DNA of 24,413 nucleotides from CAYTGG01 sp964581415 (GCA_964581415.1 CAZOOJ010000028.1:1-24413), one strand, 5' to 3'; counted from the stretch's first letter, positions 6,151 through 13,581 are shown. Notes: generated by a model not told the origin, from the letters alone. Numbers and translations are program-made.

Positions 6151-7140
6151 ATGATTTCAGCGAGAATTAGAAAGATTTTAGAAAAACAGCATTATGAAAT
6201 TGTTGGAAAACATTCTGCAGTGCAGATTTGTCATTGGACAAAAAAATCTTTGAAAAATGAAGGAGTTTGTTATAAAGAAAAATTTTATGGAATAAAATCT
6301 CATCTCTGTTGTCAAATGACTCCAGCAGTCATGTGGTGTCAAAATAAATGTCTGCATTGTTGGAGAGCGATTGAATATACTATTGGAGATAAATTAGAAG
6401 GAAATATTGATTCTCCTAAAGATATTGTAGATGGATGCATTAAAGCACAAAGAAAACTGTTATCAGGATTTAAAAAACTTCCAAAGACAAAAAGCAAAAA
6501 GAAGCAATTGAGTAAAGCAAATATGAAAAAATGGAAAGAAGCACAGGAACCAATACAGTTCGCTATTTCTCTTTCAGGAGAACCCACTCTTTATTCAAAA
6601 ATAGGAGAATTAATTGAAGAGCTTCGTCGAAGAAAAAAAACAAGTTTTTTAGTTACTAATGGACTTTGTTCTGAAAAAATAAAAGAGCTTAAAGAAAAAA
6701 ACCAGTTGCCAACACAACTCTATGTTTCTGTGAATACTCCAAACAAAGAACTTTATATAAAATTTCACAGAAGTTCAATCAAAAATGCTTGGGAAAAATT
6801 AAACCAGACATTGGAAATTTTGCCTGAGATAGGATGCAGAACTGTTTTTAGAATGAATCTCATTAAAAATTTAAATATGATTGAACCTAAAAATTACGCA
6901 AAACTAATAAAAAAATCACAACCCTTATTTATAGAATTAAAAGGATTTATGTCTATAGGATATGCCCGAGAGCGTCTTGGATATGATAGAATGCCAACTC
7001 ATGAAGAAATTCTTGAATTTTCAAAAGAACTTTTAAAATTTCTTCCAGAATATAAATTTCTCGATGAAAAAAAAGAAAGCTGTGTTGTTTTATTAGGAAA
7101 GAATAAAAGAGATATGAGGATAAAAAAAGAGCAGTTATAA
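6151..7140 (+). CDS. taw1: 4-demethylwyosine synthase Taw1 (TYW1), radical SAM
   Basis: Makes the tricyclic imidazopurine base at G37 of tRNA-Phe from N1-methylguanosine and pyruvate, a step in wyosine biosynthesis. The radical-SAM cluster cysteines form C63-xxx-C67-xx-C70 (MWCQNKCLHCW). The second cluster cysteines typical of archaeal Taw1 are present at C27, C40 and C53. Also diagnostic are 'HSAVQICHWTKKSL', 'FYGIKSHLCCQMTP', 'FAISLSGEPTLY' (the SAM-binding GEP motif) and 'FLVTNGL'. The 329 residues fit the family. It overlaps the convergent small gene on the minus strand by 6 bases. Trm5, which supplies the m1G37 substrate, is not in view. Confidence 0.95.
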   Translation: MISARIRKILEKQHYEIVGKHSAVQICHWTKKSLKNEGVCYKEKFYGIKSHLCCQMTPAVMWCQNKCLHCWRAIEYTIGDKLEGNIDSPKDIVDGCIKAQRKLLSGFKKLPKTKSKKKQLSKANMKKWKEAQEPIQFAISLSGEPTLYSKIGELIEELRRRKKTSFLVTNGLCSEKIKELKEKNQLPTQLYVSVNTPNKELYIKFHRSSIKNAWEKLNQTLEILPEIGCRTVFRMNLIKNLNMIEPKNYAKLIKKSQPLFIELKGFMSIGYARERLGYDRMPTHEEILEFSKELLKFLPEYKFLDEKKESCVVLLGKNKRDMRIKKEQL

Positions 7141-7485
7141 ATCAATCACACCTTCTTTAGTTAATGCTGCAAATCTTATTCCTACTGGAAGATTAATCAA
7201 AGCAGAAATCAAAGCCATATGCTCTTTGCCGTCTCCAGAAGCTATTGACAAAGCAACTTCTGTTCCATCTATTTTATTTTTAAGTTTTTTAGAAAATTCT
7301 TCTCTCAAATCTGTTATTCTTTTGTTCAAATCAACATTAATAAAATCAAATTTTTTTTCAGAGGAAAATTTTTTTGCAAAATCATCTCCTAAAATTATTA
7401 TCTTTTCCCATTCTCCATGTTTAATCAGTCCAGAAACCTGCGCCCATGAGCCTTTTCCTTTAGATAATAATGCAATTAGTTCCAT
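7135..7485 (-). CDS. Hypothetical protein, small alpha/beta (116 aa)
   Basis: No family assigned. Alternating strands and helices ('MELIALLSKGKGSWAQV', 'KIIILGDDFAKKF', 'FDFINVDL', 'EVALSIASGDGKEHMALISALI', 'GIRFAALTKEGVI') suggest a compact Rossmann-like alpha/beta fold. The 'SIASGDGKEHMALISAL' segment resembles the conserved central loop-helix of CARF-type domains, but this is a fold impression only; there are no cas genes nearby. Soluble, no signal peptide. Convergent with taw1 and divergent from the L1 operon, with a TATA-like CTTAAAAACT at about 7510-7520 in front of the ATG. Confidence 0.72.
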   Translation of the reverse strand: MELIALLSKGKGSWAQVSGLIKHGEWEKIIILGDDFAKKFSSEKKFDFINVDLNKRITDLREEFSKKLKNKIDGTEVALSIASGDGKEHMALISALINLPVGIRFAALTKEGVIDL

Positions 7486-7542
7486 TTTTATAAAGAAGAC
7501 TATTCAAAAGTTTTTAAGGATTGTTGTAGTAAAAACCAAATA

Positions 7543-7552
7543 ATTTATAAAT
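7543..7552 (+). promoter_or_regulatory. TATA box of the L1-L10-L12 operon
   Basis: ATTTATAAAT lies about 95-104 bases before the L1 ATG (7647). With a start site about 25 bases downstream this predicts a leader of roughly 70 bases, unlike the leaderless genes around it. Confidence 0.55.
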
Positions 7553-7603
7553 GCTTAAAATCTCAAAAAAATAAGCAAATCGTTTAAACCATATCGTTGC
7601 AAG

Positions 7604-7645
7604 ATATTATCTATGCTTGTGGCGCATAATATGGGAGATTTATAA
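7604..7645 (+). promoter_or_regulatory. Structured leader of the L1 operon, possible L1 autoregulatory site, with mini-ORF
   Basis: A hairpin is formed by ATATT (7604-7608) with AATAT (7628-7632) and ATGC (7613-7616) with GCAT (7624-7627), leaving an asymmetric bulge ATCT and a 7-base loop. GGGAG (7633-7637) follows, then the L1 ATG at 7647. The same stretch encodes a 10-residue ORF (MLVAHNMGDL, 7613-7645) ending one base before the L1 ATG. L1 represses its own mRNA through an rRNA-like site in methanogens and bacteria. TGGGAG followed by AAG here resembles, from memory, part of the L1-binding region of 23S rRNA. The structure is seen; the function is inferred. Confidence 0.4.
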
Positions 7646-7646
7646 G

Positions 7647-8273
7647 ATGGAAGAATTAAAAGAAAATTTAAAAAAAGCTCTTAATGAACTAAGACAAGAA
7701 AAAGAAAGAAAATTTGATCAATCAATAGATTTAATCATTAATTTAAAAAAATTTGATGTTAAAAAAAGTAATATTAATTTTTTTGTTTCTGTTCCCTATA
7801 AAATTAAAGATAAAAAAATAGCTGCTTTTTTAGATTCAAAAAAGGAAAATATAGAAACTATTACTGGACTTGAGTTTAGAAAATATTCTGATAAAAAAAT
7901 CTTAAAAGAATTAGTAAAAAAATATGATTTTTTTATTGCACAAGCAAGTTTAATGCCAAAAATTGCTACTACTTTTGGTAAAATTCTAGGTCCTTTAGGA
8001 AAAATGCCTTCTCCTCAATTAGGAATAATAGCCAATACAGATGATAAAATAATTAGTGATATAAAAGAGAAAATAAACAAAAGTATTAGAATAAGAATAA
8101 AAGAAGCAAGTATTAAATTATGTGTTGGAAAACAAAGTATGAAGGATAAAGAAATTATTGAAAATATTTTAATTATCTACACTTCTGTTTTGAAAAATCT
8201 TCCGAGAAATAAAGATAATATAAAAAATGTTAAAATAAAATTTACTATGAGTAAGCCAAAAAAAATAAAATGA
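7647..8273 (+). CDS. rpl1: Large subunit ribosomal protein uL1
   Basis: The L1 stalk protein, which guides E-site tRNA release, and commonly an autogenous translational repressor. 208 residues starting MEELKENLKKALNELRQEKE, a typical archaeal L1 N-terminus. The family signature is at 'GKILGPLGKMPSP', and the C-terminus has 'VKIKFTMSKPKKIK'. The frame is open back to a TTG at 7617, but ATG 7647 aligns with the known N-terminus and is preferred. Overlaps L10 by ATGA, implying coupled translation. Confidence 0.95.
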   Translation: MEELKENLKKALNELRQEKERKFDQSIDLIINLKKFDVKKSNINFFVSVPYKIKDKKIAAFLDSKKENIETITGLEFRKYSDKKILKELVKKYDFFIAQASLMPKIATTFGKILGPLGKMPSPQLGIIANTDDKIISDIKEKINKSIRIRIKEASIKLCVGKQSMKDKEIIENILIIYTSVLKNLPRNKDNIKNVKIKFTMSKPKKIK

Positions 8274-9151
8274 AAAGAGAAAATTCTATTCCAAAGCATA
8301 AAATAGAAACAGTAAAAAAACTTTCAGAATTAATGAAAAATAAAAGAACAATCTTAATAGCCTCTATAAAGAATATTCCTGCTTCTCAGTTTCAAAAGAT
8401 TAGCAAAAATTTAAGAGACAAAGCTATAATCAAAGTTCCTAAAAAAAAGTTAATATTTAGAATTTTAGATTCTTCAGAAGACGAAATAAAAAAACTCAGG
8501 AATAATATCGAAAAAGATATTGCTATTTTATTTTCAGATTTAGATTGTTTTGAATTAGCTTCAGAACTTGTTGAAAACAAAACTTCTGCAAGAGCAAAAC
8601 CTGGACAAGAAGCTACAGAAGACATTGAAGTTCAAGCAGGGCCGACTAATCTTCCTCCTGGACCTGCAATAAGTGAGTTAGGAAATTTGGGAATACAAAT
8701 TCAGATAGAAAAAGGAAAAATAAACATAAAAGAACCAAGAATAATTGTAAAAAAAGGTGAAAAAATTTCATTAGAAGCAGCAGATATTATGGCTAAACTG
8801 GAGATAAAACCTTTTCTAGTGGGTTTTACACCCTTATGTGCATTTGATAATGAAACTAAAAAATTATATTTAGATATAAGAATCAATAAAGAGGAAACGA
8901 TTAAAAAATTAAAAGAAGCTTATTCAGGAACATTATTTTTTGTTTTAGAACTTGGTTACAATACAGAAGACTCAATAAGATTCCTTTTATCAAAAGCATA
9001 TTCTTCTGCAAATAGAATCAATAGAATAATTACGAGAGAACCAGAACTTGTTGCAGAAGAAAACTCAGAAGAGAAAAAAGAAGAAATTAAAGAAGAAAAG
9101 GAGAAACTAAAAGCTGATACTACAGAAGGATTAGCTAGTTTATTTGGATAA
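8270..9151 (+). CDS. rpl10: Large subunit ribosomal protein uL10 (archaeal P0)
   Basis: The base of the ribosomal stalk that anchors L12 dimers and the GTPase centre. 293 residues. The N-terminal L10 domain binds rRNA. A second domain, 'AGPTNLPPGPAISELGNLGIQIQIEKGKI' followed by 'VKKGEKISLEAADIMAKLEIKPF', is the archaeal/eukaryotic insertion. The C-terminus has helices for L12 binding (about 225-255) and a charged hinge, ending in the factor-binding tail EGLASLFG, nearly identical to the L12 tail. Starts by ATGA overlap with L1 and ends one codon step (TAA then ATG) from the next ORF. Confidence 0.96.
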   Translation: MKRENSIPKHKIETVKKLSELMKNKRTILIASIKNIPASQFQKISKNLRDKAIIKVPKKKLIFRILDSSEDEIKKLRNNIEKDIAILFSDLDCFELASELVENKTSARAKPGQEATEDIEVQAGPTNLPPGPAISELGNLGIQIQIEKGKINIKEPRIIVKKGEKISLEAADIMAKLEIKPFLVGFTPLCAFDNETKKLYLDIRINKEETIKKLKEAYSGTLFFVLELGYNTEDSIRFLLSKAYSSANRINRIITREPELVAEENSEEKKEEIKEEKEKLKADTTEGLASLFG

Positions 9152-9361
9152 ATGATTGAACCAGATTATGAAAAAATGAATAAAGAGAGAGATTTAAAGC
9201 TTTATAGAGATATTTTAGAGATATTAGAAAAACGTTTTCAAAAGGAATATGGAGTTAATTTACAAAACGCAAAATTAGTTGTAGATGGCTTAACAGAATT
9301 GATGATTAATAAACAAAAAGAATTAAATTCATTAGAAAATAAATCAAAGGAAGAAAAATAA
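9152..9361 (+). CDS. Unrecognised 69-aa protein between L10 and L12
   Basis: Not recognised. It opens directly after the L10 stop (no gap) and closes one base before the L12 ATG, so it is part of the stalk operon. 69 residues with largely helical, highly charged character: 'MNKERDLKLYRDILEILEKRF', then 'NLQNAKLVVDGLTELMINKQKELN' and a Lys/Glu tail. No cysteines, no membrane segment. L10 and L12 are usually adjacent in archaea, so the insertion is notable. A stalk- or ribosome-associated role is inferred from position only. Confidence 0.82.
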   Translation: MIEPDYEKMNKERDLKLYRDILEILEKRFQKEYGVNLQNAKLVVDGLTELMINKQKELNSLENKSKEEK

Positions 9362-9362
9362 A

Positions 9363-9671
9363 ATGAAAAACATATATGCAGCACTTTTGCTGCACAAAGT
9401 TGGAAAAGAAATAAATGAAGAAAATTTGAAAAAAGTTGTTACAGCTGCTGGAATAGAGATTAGTTCAGATGAAGAAACTAAAATAAAGTCTTTAATAGCT
9501 AGTCTTAAGGGAGTTGACATTGACAAAGAATTAGAAAGTGCAAGTTTTATTTCTGCTTCTGGTGGAGCAAGTGAAGCATCACCTGACAAAGCTAAAGAGA
9601 AAAAAGAAGAAAAACCTAAAGAAGAAAAAAAAGAAGCTGCAGCAGAAGGTTTGTCAGCCCTATTTGGTTAA
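9363..9671 (+). CDS. rpl12: Large subunit ribosomal protein P1 (archaeal L12)
   Basis: The acidic stalk protein, present as multiple dimers on L10, which recruits translational GTPases. 102 residues. The N-terminal dimerisation helices begin MKNIYAALLLHKVGKEINEE with 'VVTAAGIEISSDEETKIKSL'. A Ser/Ala/Gly-rich stretch (about 60-75) and a Glu/Lys hinge (76-94) follow, with the conserved factor-binding tail EGLSALFG. The start at ATG 9363 lies one base beyond the previous stop. Confidence 0.96.
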   Translation: MKNIYAALLLHKVGKEINEENLKKVVTAAGIEISSDEETKIKSLIASLKGVDIDKELESASFISASGGASEASPDKAKEKKEEKPKEEKKEAAAEGLSALFG

Positions 9672-9692
9672 ATTTATTTTTAATTTTTTAAA
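9672..9692 (+). terminator. U-rich terminator after L12
   Basis: The T-tracts ATTTATTTTTAATTTTTTAA begin immediately after the L12 stop, as expected for archaeal intrinsic termination of the stalk operon. Confidence 0.45.
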
Positions 9693-9699
9693 AGCTGGC

Positions 9700-9731
9700 A
9701 AATCTGATTTTTTCTAGATAGCAACAGATTT
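9700..9731 (+). repeat. Short hairpin between L12 and tRNA-Thr
   Basis: The perfect 7-bp inverted repeat AAATCTG / CAGATTT is separated by 18 bases. It could be a secondary terminator or mRNA 3'-end stabiliser; no more can be said. Confidence 0.3.
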
Positions 9732-9756
9732 AGAATAATCTTTCAAAATAACAAAA

Positions 9757-9766
9757 TTTTATAATA
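9757..9766 (+). promoter_or_regulatory. TATA box for tRNA-Thr
   Basis: TTTTATAATA lies 31-40 bases before the mature tRNA 5' end, leaving a short 5' leader for RNase P or a leaderless variant. The spacing is typical of archaeal tRNA promoters. Confidence 0.5.
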
Positions 9767-9796
9767 TCTTTTTTCTAATTTTATTTCACTGAAGCT

Positions 9797-9870
9797 GCCT
9801 CAGTAGCTCAGTTGATTAGAGTGTCTCCCTCGTAAGGAGAAGGTCGCCGGTTTGAATCCGGCCTGAGGCT
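9797..9870 (+). tRNA. tRNA-Thr (anticodon CGU)
   Basis: A full cloverleaf. Acceptor GCCTCAG/CTGAGGC with discriminator T; D arm GCTC/GAGT; anticodon stem TCTCC/GGAGA with 7-base loop CTCGTAA, giving anticodon CGT (reads ACG); variable loop AGGTC; T arm GCCGG/CCGGC with loop TTTGAAT. No intron at the usual position and no encoded CCA. A short T-run follows the 3' end. Confidence 0.95.
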
Positions 9871-9877
9871 TTTAAAA

Positions 9878-10255
9878 TTAATAAGAAAAAGCTCTGGCAA
9901 AACAATTTGCAGATATAATCTCTTTAGCATCAAAATAGAATATGACATTTTTAGTCTCATTTTTCTTCAGAGAAATTTCTTTGCTCTCAGAATTTTCATT
10001 CTTTTCAGTTTTTATCTCTCCTACAACAGTAATTTTTCCCTCTTCACCAAAGTTTTTAACAGATGCTATTAATTCTATTTTTGGAAGAGAATTAGAATAA
10101 AACTTCTCGCATTTAACATCAATTACTCTTGGAGAAGGTTTAGAAGAATCTGGAAATTCAGTAATTTTTCCTGTACTAAAAAATTTTATTGAAAATATCA
10201 AAACTATTACTAACATAAAAATTAGAAAAATAGAAATTTTTAATTTATTTTTCAT
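9878..10255 (-). CDS. Hypothetical membrane-anchored extracytoplasmic protein (125 aa)
   Basis: No specific family recognised. One N-terminal hydrophobic segment (about residues 8-26, ISIFLIFMLVIVLIFSIKF) after a short basic stretch acts as a signal anchor. The remaining 100 residues are outside the membrane and beta-rich, with 'KIELIASVKNFGEEGKITVVGEIKTE' and 'NETKNVIFYFDAKEI'. This pattern of hydrophobic strands is reminiscent of small Ig-like or CARDB-like surface domains. Two cysteines (about C49 and C118) could form a disulfide. It stands alone between two tRNA genes, with a TATA-like ATTTATATTTAAT at about 10275-10287. Confidence 0.75.
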   Translation of the reverse strand: MKNKLKISIFLIFMLVIVLIFSIKFFSTGKITEFPDSSKPSPRVIDVKCEKFYSNSLPKIELIASVKNFGEEGKITVVGEIKTEKNENSESKEISLKKNETKNVIFYFDAKEIISANCFARAFSY

Positions 10256-10296
10256 AAGTTTTAAAATAATTCATTAAATATAAATCTTTTCAAAAA

Positions 10297-10377
10297 CGCC
10301 GCCACCCCGAGTCGAACGGGGAAGCCCCGAAGGGCTCCGGGCTCAAGCCGGATGCAATACCGTTATGCGATGGCGGC
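10297..10377 (-). tRNA. tRNA-Ser (anticodon UGA)
   Basis: A class II tRNA with a long variable arm. Acceptor GCCGCCA/TGGCGGC and discriminator G (a serine identity element); D arm GCAT/TTGC; anticodon stem TCCGG/CCGGA with loop CTTGAGC, giving anticodon TGA (reads UCA); variable arm GCCC-TTCG-GGGC; T arm CCCCG/CGGGG with loop TTCGACT. No intron. CCA is not encoded. A T5 run follows the 3' end on the minus strand. Confidence 0.95.
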
Positions 10378-10400
10378 TAAAATAGTATAAAAACGAGATT

Positions 10401-10418
10401 GATAAAGATTTTAAAGGT
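10401..10418 (-). promoter_or_regulatory. TATA region for tRNA-Ser
   Basis: The minus strand reads ACCTTTAAAATCTTTATC, with a TATA-like core 24-41 bases before the tRNA 5' end. It lies directly beside the left arm of the inverted repeat. Confidence 0.45.
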
Positions 10419-10427
10419 TACTATTTA

Positions 10428-10453
10428 AGTTCTCTGTTAACTTATCGGTTGGT
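10428..10453 (+). repeat. Left arm of 26-bp perfect inverted repeat
   Basis: 26 bases starting AGTTCTCTGTTAACTTATCG are exactly complementary to 13612-13637, 3.2 kb away. The arm includes the palindrome GTTAAC. The left arm and its inner flank also fold on themselves: CTCTG/CAGAG outer stem and CTTATC/GGTAAG inner stem with a GGTT loop (10432-10465). The right arm lacks the second half. Likely ends of a mobile module or a recombination site. Confidence 0.85.
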
Positions 10454-10473
10454 AAGATAGCAGAGGGGAGTAA

Positions 10474-10575
10474 AAAATAGAAAAAAACAAACTCCAAACA
10501 AAAGAAAAGCCATTAATTTGTCCTAAATGCAAATCTGCAAGATGGGATAAAGAGCCAAGAAAGAAAAAGGGTTAA
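10474..10575 (+). pseudogene. C-terminal zinc-ribbon fragment inside the inverted-repeat module
   Basis: An open frame without a start codon encodes 33 residues ending 'ICPKCKSARWDKEPRKKKG', a typical small zinc-ribbon C-terminus with one CPKC knuckle. The preceding frame (+1 offset) carries 'GVKNRKKQTPNK', so a frameshifted or 5'-truncated gene is likely. Its stop overlaps the stop of the convergent restriction-modification gene by three bases. It could be a remnant of the target gene or of cargo carried with the element. The partner CxxC pair expected in an intact protein is missing. Confidence 0.4.
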
Positions 10576-13562
10576 GATTTTTCTATAACTTCTTTTTCTT
10601 CGTTATTTAATCCATATAAATCATAAACAATATCATCTATTTGCTTTTCTAATGCTTTAATCTGTTTTTTAATAATATCCTTTTCACTTTCAAGATTGAT
10701 GTTCTTTAGTTTTTTATTTAATTCAATTAACAAATCAACATTTTTTATTACTCTCTCATCTTCTTTGTTTATTATAGGTATTCTTATTAATGGTGCTTTA
10801 TCTATCTGTAATTGTTCCCCTTGTCTTTTCCCTTTATGATAAAGCCAGAAATAAATTAATTTAGAATTAAGTAATCCTGTCAAGAATTTCATATTAATTC
10901 TTTTTGTTTTTATAACATAAAAAACTTGATTAACATAACTATCAAAATCAACAAATGAAAAACTTGGGTATTTAGTTTTCCTAACCGAAACAATTTTTTC
11001 ACCTTTAAAAAAATCTTCTACTCTTGTTCTGTGTATTCCATAGGGTTTAAAGTCTGTTGTGATTACTTTTCTGAAATTATCTAAATGTTTTTTTATGTTG
11101 GGATAAGGTTTTATTTCAGAAGGATTTTTGAATTTTGAACTTGTGTAAATAACCCAATATTTATTGTTATTATCAAGATTATATTTATCAATTTCAGCAG
11201 GAGTATAAAGAGGTTTAATTAAATCTTTCTTTTCTTTTTGAGAGAGTTTTAAACTATCTATTTCTTTATCTGTTAAAATAAAAATCCCCTGCCCTACTTT
11301 AAAATCGTTGCCCAAAGTTTTAAGATGATTTTTATTAACACATTCTTGTTGGACTTGTAAGCCGTTTGTTATTTCTTTTTTATTAAGATAAAACACATCA
11401 GCATTTTTCATCTTTTCAAAAATATCTGCAATTTCACTATTAACAAAGGTTATGGTTCTATCTTTTAATTCAATAGAATTAATTTTTACTTTAAACTTCT
11501 CAATCTTATCTCCATCTTTTTTAGTTAGAAGATAATTTGCTAATTCTTCTTTAGATATATTTTTATTAATAACTTTGTAATAATTCACAGAATACGCCCT
11601 ATTAGTTTTCTTTTTTTCTAAAACAAAAACCATAGTTTGAATACCAACCCCCTTGAAAACCTTAAAATCATTAAAATCAAAAAAGGAAAGTATTTTAGAA
11701 TCTTCTAAAATCTTGTTTCTTAAAATGGAAGCTCCTGCACTTGTAACCCAATTGTTTTGAGCAATATAACTATGTAATCCGCCATCTTTCAACAAATCTA
11801 ATGCCTTACAAGTAAATAGATACCATAAATCCATTTTCCCCTGATAATATTTTTTCATATCCGTATTTTTAACAATCTCAAAAGATTCTCTATTAGTATA
11901 CTCTTTTACATAAGGGGGATTCCCTATTACAACATCAAATTTAAATGGAAATGCAACATCCCAATCAAAAGGATTTATTTTATTTAATTCATTTGAAGAG
12001 GATGTTAAGGTTTTTTGTGCAAAATAAGAAGAATTAACTAAAGAGTTTCCACATCTAATATTTTTATCAATATCGGGCAAAACTCTCTCTTTGAATAATT
12101 TTAATTGCTGATTCACACTTTCTTTAGTTTCATTTTCTAAAACTTTTAATAATAAACTTAATTTTGTAACTTCAACTGCCTGTGAGTCAATATCTACACC
12201 ATAAATATTGTTTAACAAAACTTTTTTTCTTATATCTGTTGTTAAACGCCAATTCCCTTTTTTATCTTGATAGATTTCATTTTTGTATTTTGTTGGATTC
12301 TGTTTATAATATTCTAAAATATAATCTAAAATGTAAGTATAAGCTCTAACTAAAAAAGTTCCAGAGCCACAGGCAGAATCTAAAACTTTAATGTTTTCTA
12401 TTTGTTTTGGGGTTTTGTCTTTAACGAGTTTTCCTATTGTGCTCTCCACAATATAATCTACAACATATTCAGGAGTATAATAAACTCCCCCAGCTTTTCT
12501 AACCTCTGGTTTTTCCTCTACTTTTGCCTGATGAGAAGAAGTTAATCTAATTGTTTTTCCTAAAAATTTCTCGTATACTTTCCCTAAAATTTCAATAGGC
12601 AGAACTGAAAAATCATAAGGGGATTTTGGATAATAAAGACTAACAATAATTTCTTTTAGAATCTTATCATCTACAATCAAGTTAGGAGTTATATTATCTT
12701 TCTTAAAATCAAAAATTCCACTATTATACTTATCATCTGATTCTTTAAAATAAGGCATTAAATTTTTGTAAATATTATCTTTCTCTGTAATCTCTTTTAG
12801 TGTTCCATACTTTTCTATGTTCTTATATTCACAAATTATTAAAAATAAAATTCTGTCTATTATTCTCTGCACAGAATAATTTAATTCGGATATTTTTAAT
12901 TCAGAATTTCTTAAAGCTATATTCTTTGCTAAACTATCTCTCCATTTTTCAATCTCTCTTAAAAAAGAATTATCTACCTCTGTCGTTCCTTTCATTCCTT
13001 TTTGAGATTCTACAAACCTCTCAAAACTACCTTTCATAATAGCATCTTTAGAAAATATTCCCCATATCTTATCAAAATTATCTAAATATTGCTCATAGGT
13101 GAACATCATAATTCTTGCTACACTTGAATCATCTTTCTCATTAGGTTTAACCCTACAATCATATACAATAAACTCTTCAAAATCAGTTAAAATAGAAATA
13201 GGAATTTGAACATTCCAAGCATAACGTCTTAACTGATATGCTGATTCTGGATTTGCCTTTAAATTAATAGAGGGTTTTTTGGCTTCAACAAAAAATATTC
13301 TTTCTTGACCTACCCTAAAAGCGTAATCTGGTGCTTTTGTATTCCCTTCAATTTTTATAGCATCTTCATTTATTACTTCCTTTCTTCTTTCTGAAAATCC
13401 CTGCTGATTATCAACATCCCATCCAAGTAATTTAAAAAATTTATCAATAAATTCTTTTCTAACCTGTGCTTCCTTGTAAGTAGAAAGTTTATACTGATTA
13501 AAATTATACTTAAAAGTTTGAACTAATTTAGCCACCCCTCTTTTAGCTTCTTCTTTATCCAT
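10572..13562 (-). CDS. Fused restriction endonuclease-methyltransferase (type IIG-like)
   Basis: A single 996-residue polypeptide that should both cut and N6-adenine-methylate DNA. The N-terminal nuclease domain has P78-D79 and E93-x-K95 (KAPDYAF...FVEAKKP), a PD-(D/E)xK site of the HsdR-N type. A helical linker (about 200-340) precedes the methyltransferase, with SAM motif I DSACGSG at 395-401, 'NNIYGVDIDSQAVE' at 451-464 and catalytic NPPY at 549-552. The C-terminal part (about 730-960) resembles TaqI-type target recognition ('KYWVIYTSSKFKNP'), followed by a coiled coil. Alternatives are a BREX PglX-like or phage-defence methylase, but the intact nuclease motif favours type IIG. It sits inside a perfect inverted repeat with no partner gene, so it is probably acquired. 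Confidence 0.92.
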   Translation of the reverse strand: MDKEEAKRGVAKLVQTFKYNFNQYKLSTYKEAQVRKEFIDKFFKLLGWDVDNQQGFSERRKEVINEDAIKIEGNTKAPDYAFRVGQERIFFVEAKKPSINLKANPESAYQLRRYAWNVQIPISILTDFEEFIVYDCRVKPNEKDDSSVARIMMFTYEQYLDNFDKIWGIFSKDAIMKGSFERFVESQKGMKGTTEVDNSFLREIEKWRDSLAKNIALRNSELKISELNYSVQRIIDRILFLIICEYKNIEKYGTLKEITEKDNIYKNLMPYFKESDDKYNSGIFDFKKDNITPNLIVDDKILKEIIVSLYYPKSPYDFSVLPIEILGKVYEKFLGKTIRLTSSHQAKVEEKPEVRKAGGVYYTPEYVVDYIVESTIGKLVKDKTPKQIENIKVLDSACGSGTFLVRAYTYILDYILEYYKQNPTKYKNEIYQDKKGNWRLTTDIRKKVLLNNIYGVDIDSQAVEVTKLSLLLKVLENETKESVNQQLKLFKERVLPDIDKNIRCGNSLVNSSYFAQKTLTSSSNELNKINPFDWDVAFPFKFDVVIGNPPYVKEYTNRESFEIVKNTDMKKYYQGKMDLWYLFTCKALDLLKDGGLHSYIAQNNWVTSAGASILRNKILEDSKILSFFDFNDFKVFKGVGIQTMVFVLEKKKTNRAYSVNYYKVINKNISKEELANYLLTKKDGDKIEKFKVKINSIELKDRTITFVNSEIADIFEKMKNADVFYLNKKEITNGLQVQQECVNKNHLKTLGNDFKVGQGIFILTDKEIDSLKLSQKEKKDLIKPLYTPAEIDKYNLDNNNKYWVIYTSSKFKNPSEIKPYPNIKKHLDNFRKVITTDFKPYGIHRTRVEDFFKGEKIVSVRKTKYPSFSFVDFDSYVNQVFYVIKTKRINMKFLTGLLNSKLIYFWLYHKGKRQGEQLQIDKAPLIRIPIINKEDERVIKNVDLLIELNKKLKNINLESEKDIIKKQIKALEKQIDDIVYDLYGLNNEEKEVIEKS

Positions 13563-13581
13563 AATTTAAATAGAAAAAACA

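Noticed and set aside
7617..7646. TTG start for L1 giving ten extra residues
   Set aside because: The extension overlaps the hairpin leader, and the ATG 7647 start aligns with the family N-terminus.
12800..13039. 79-residue plus-strand open frame
   Set aside because: Antisense to the restriction-modification gene with no recognisable domain.
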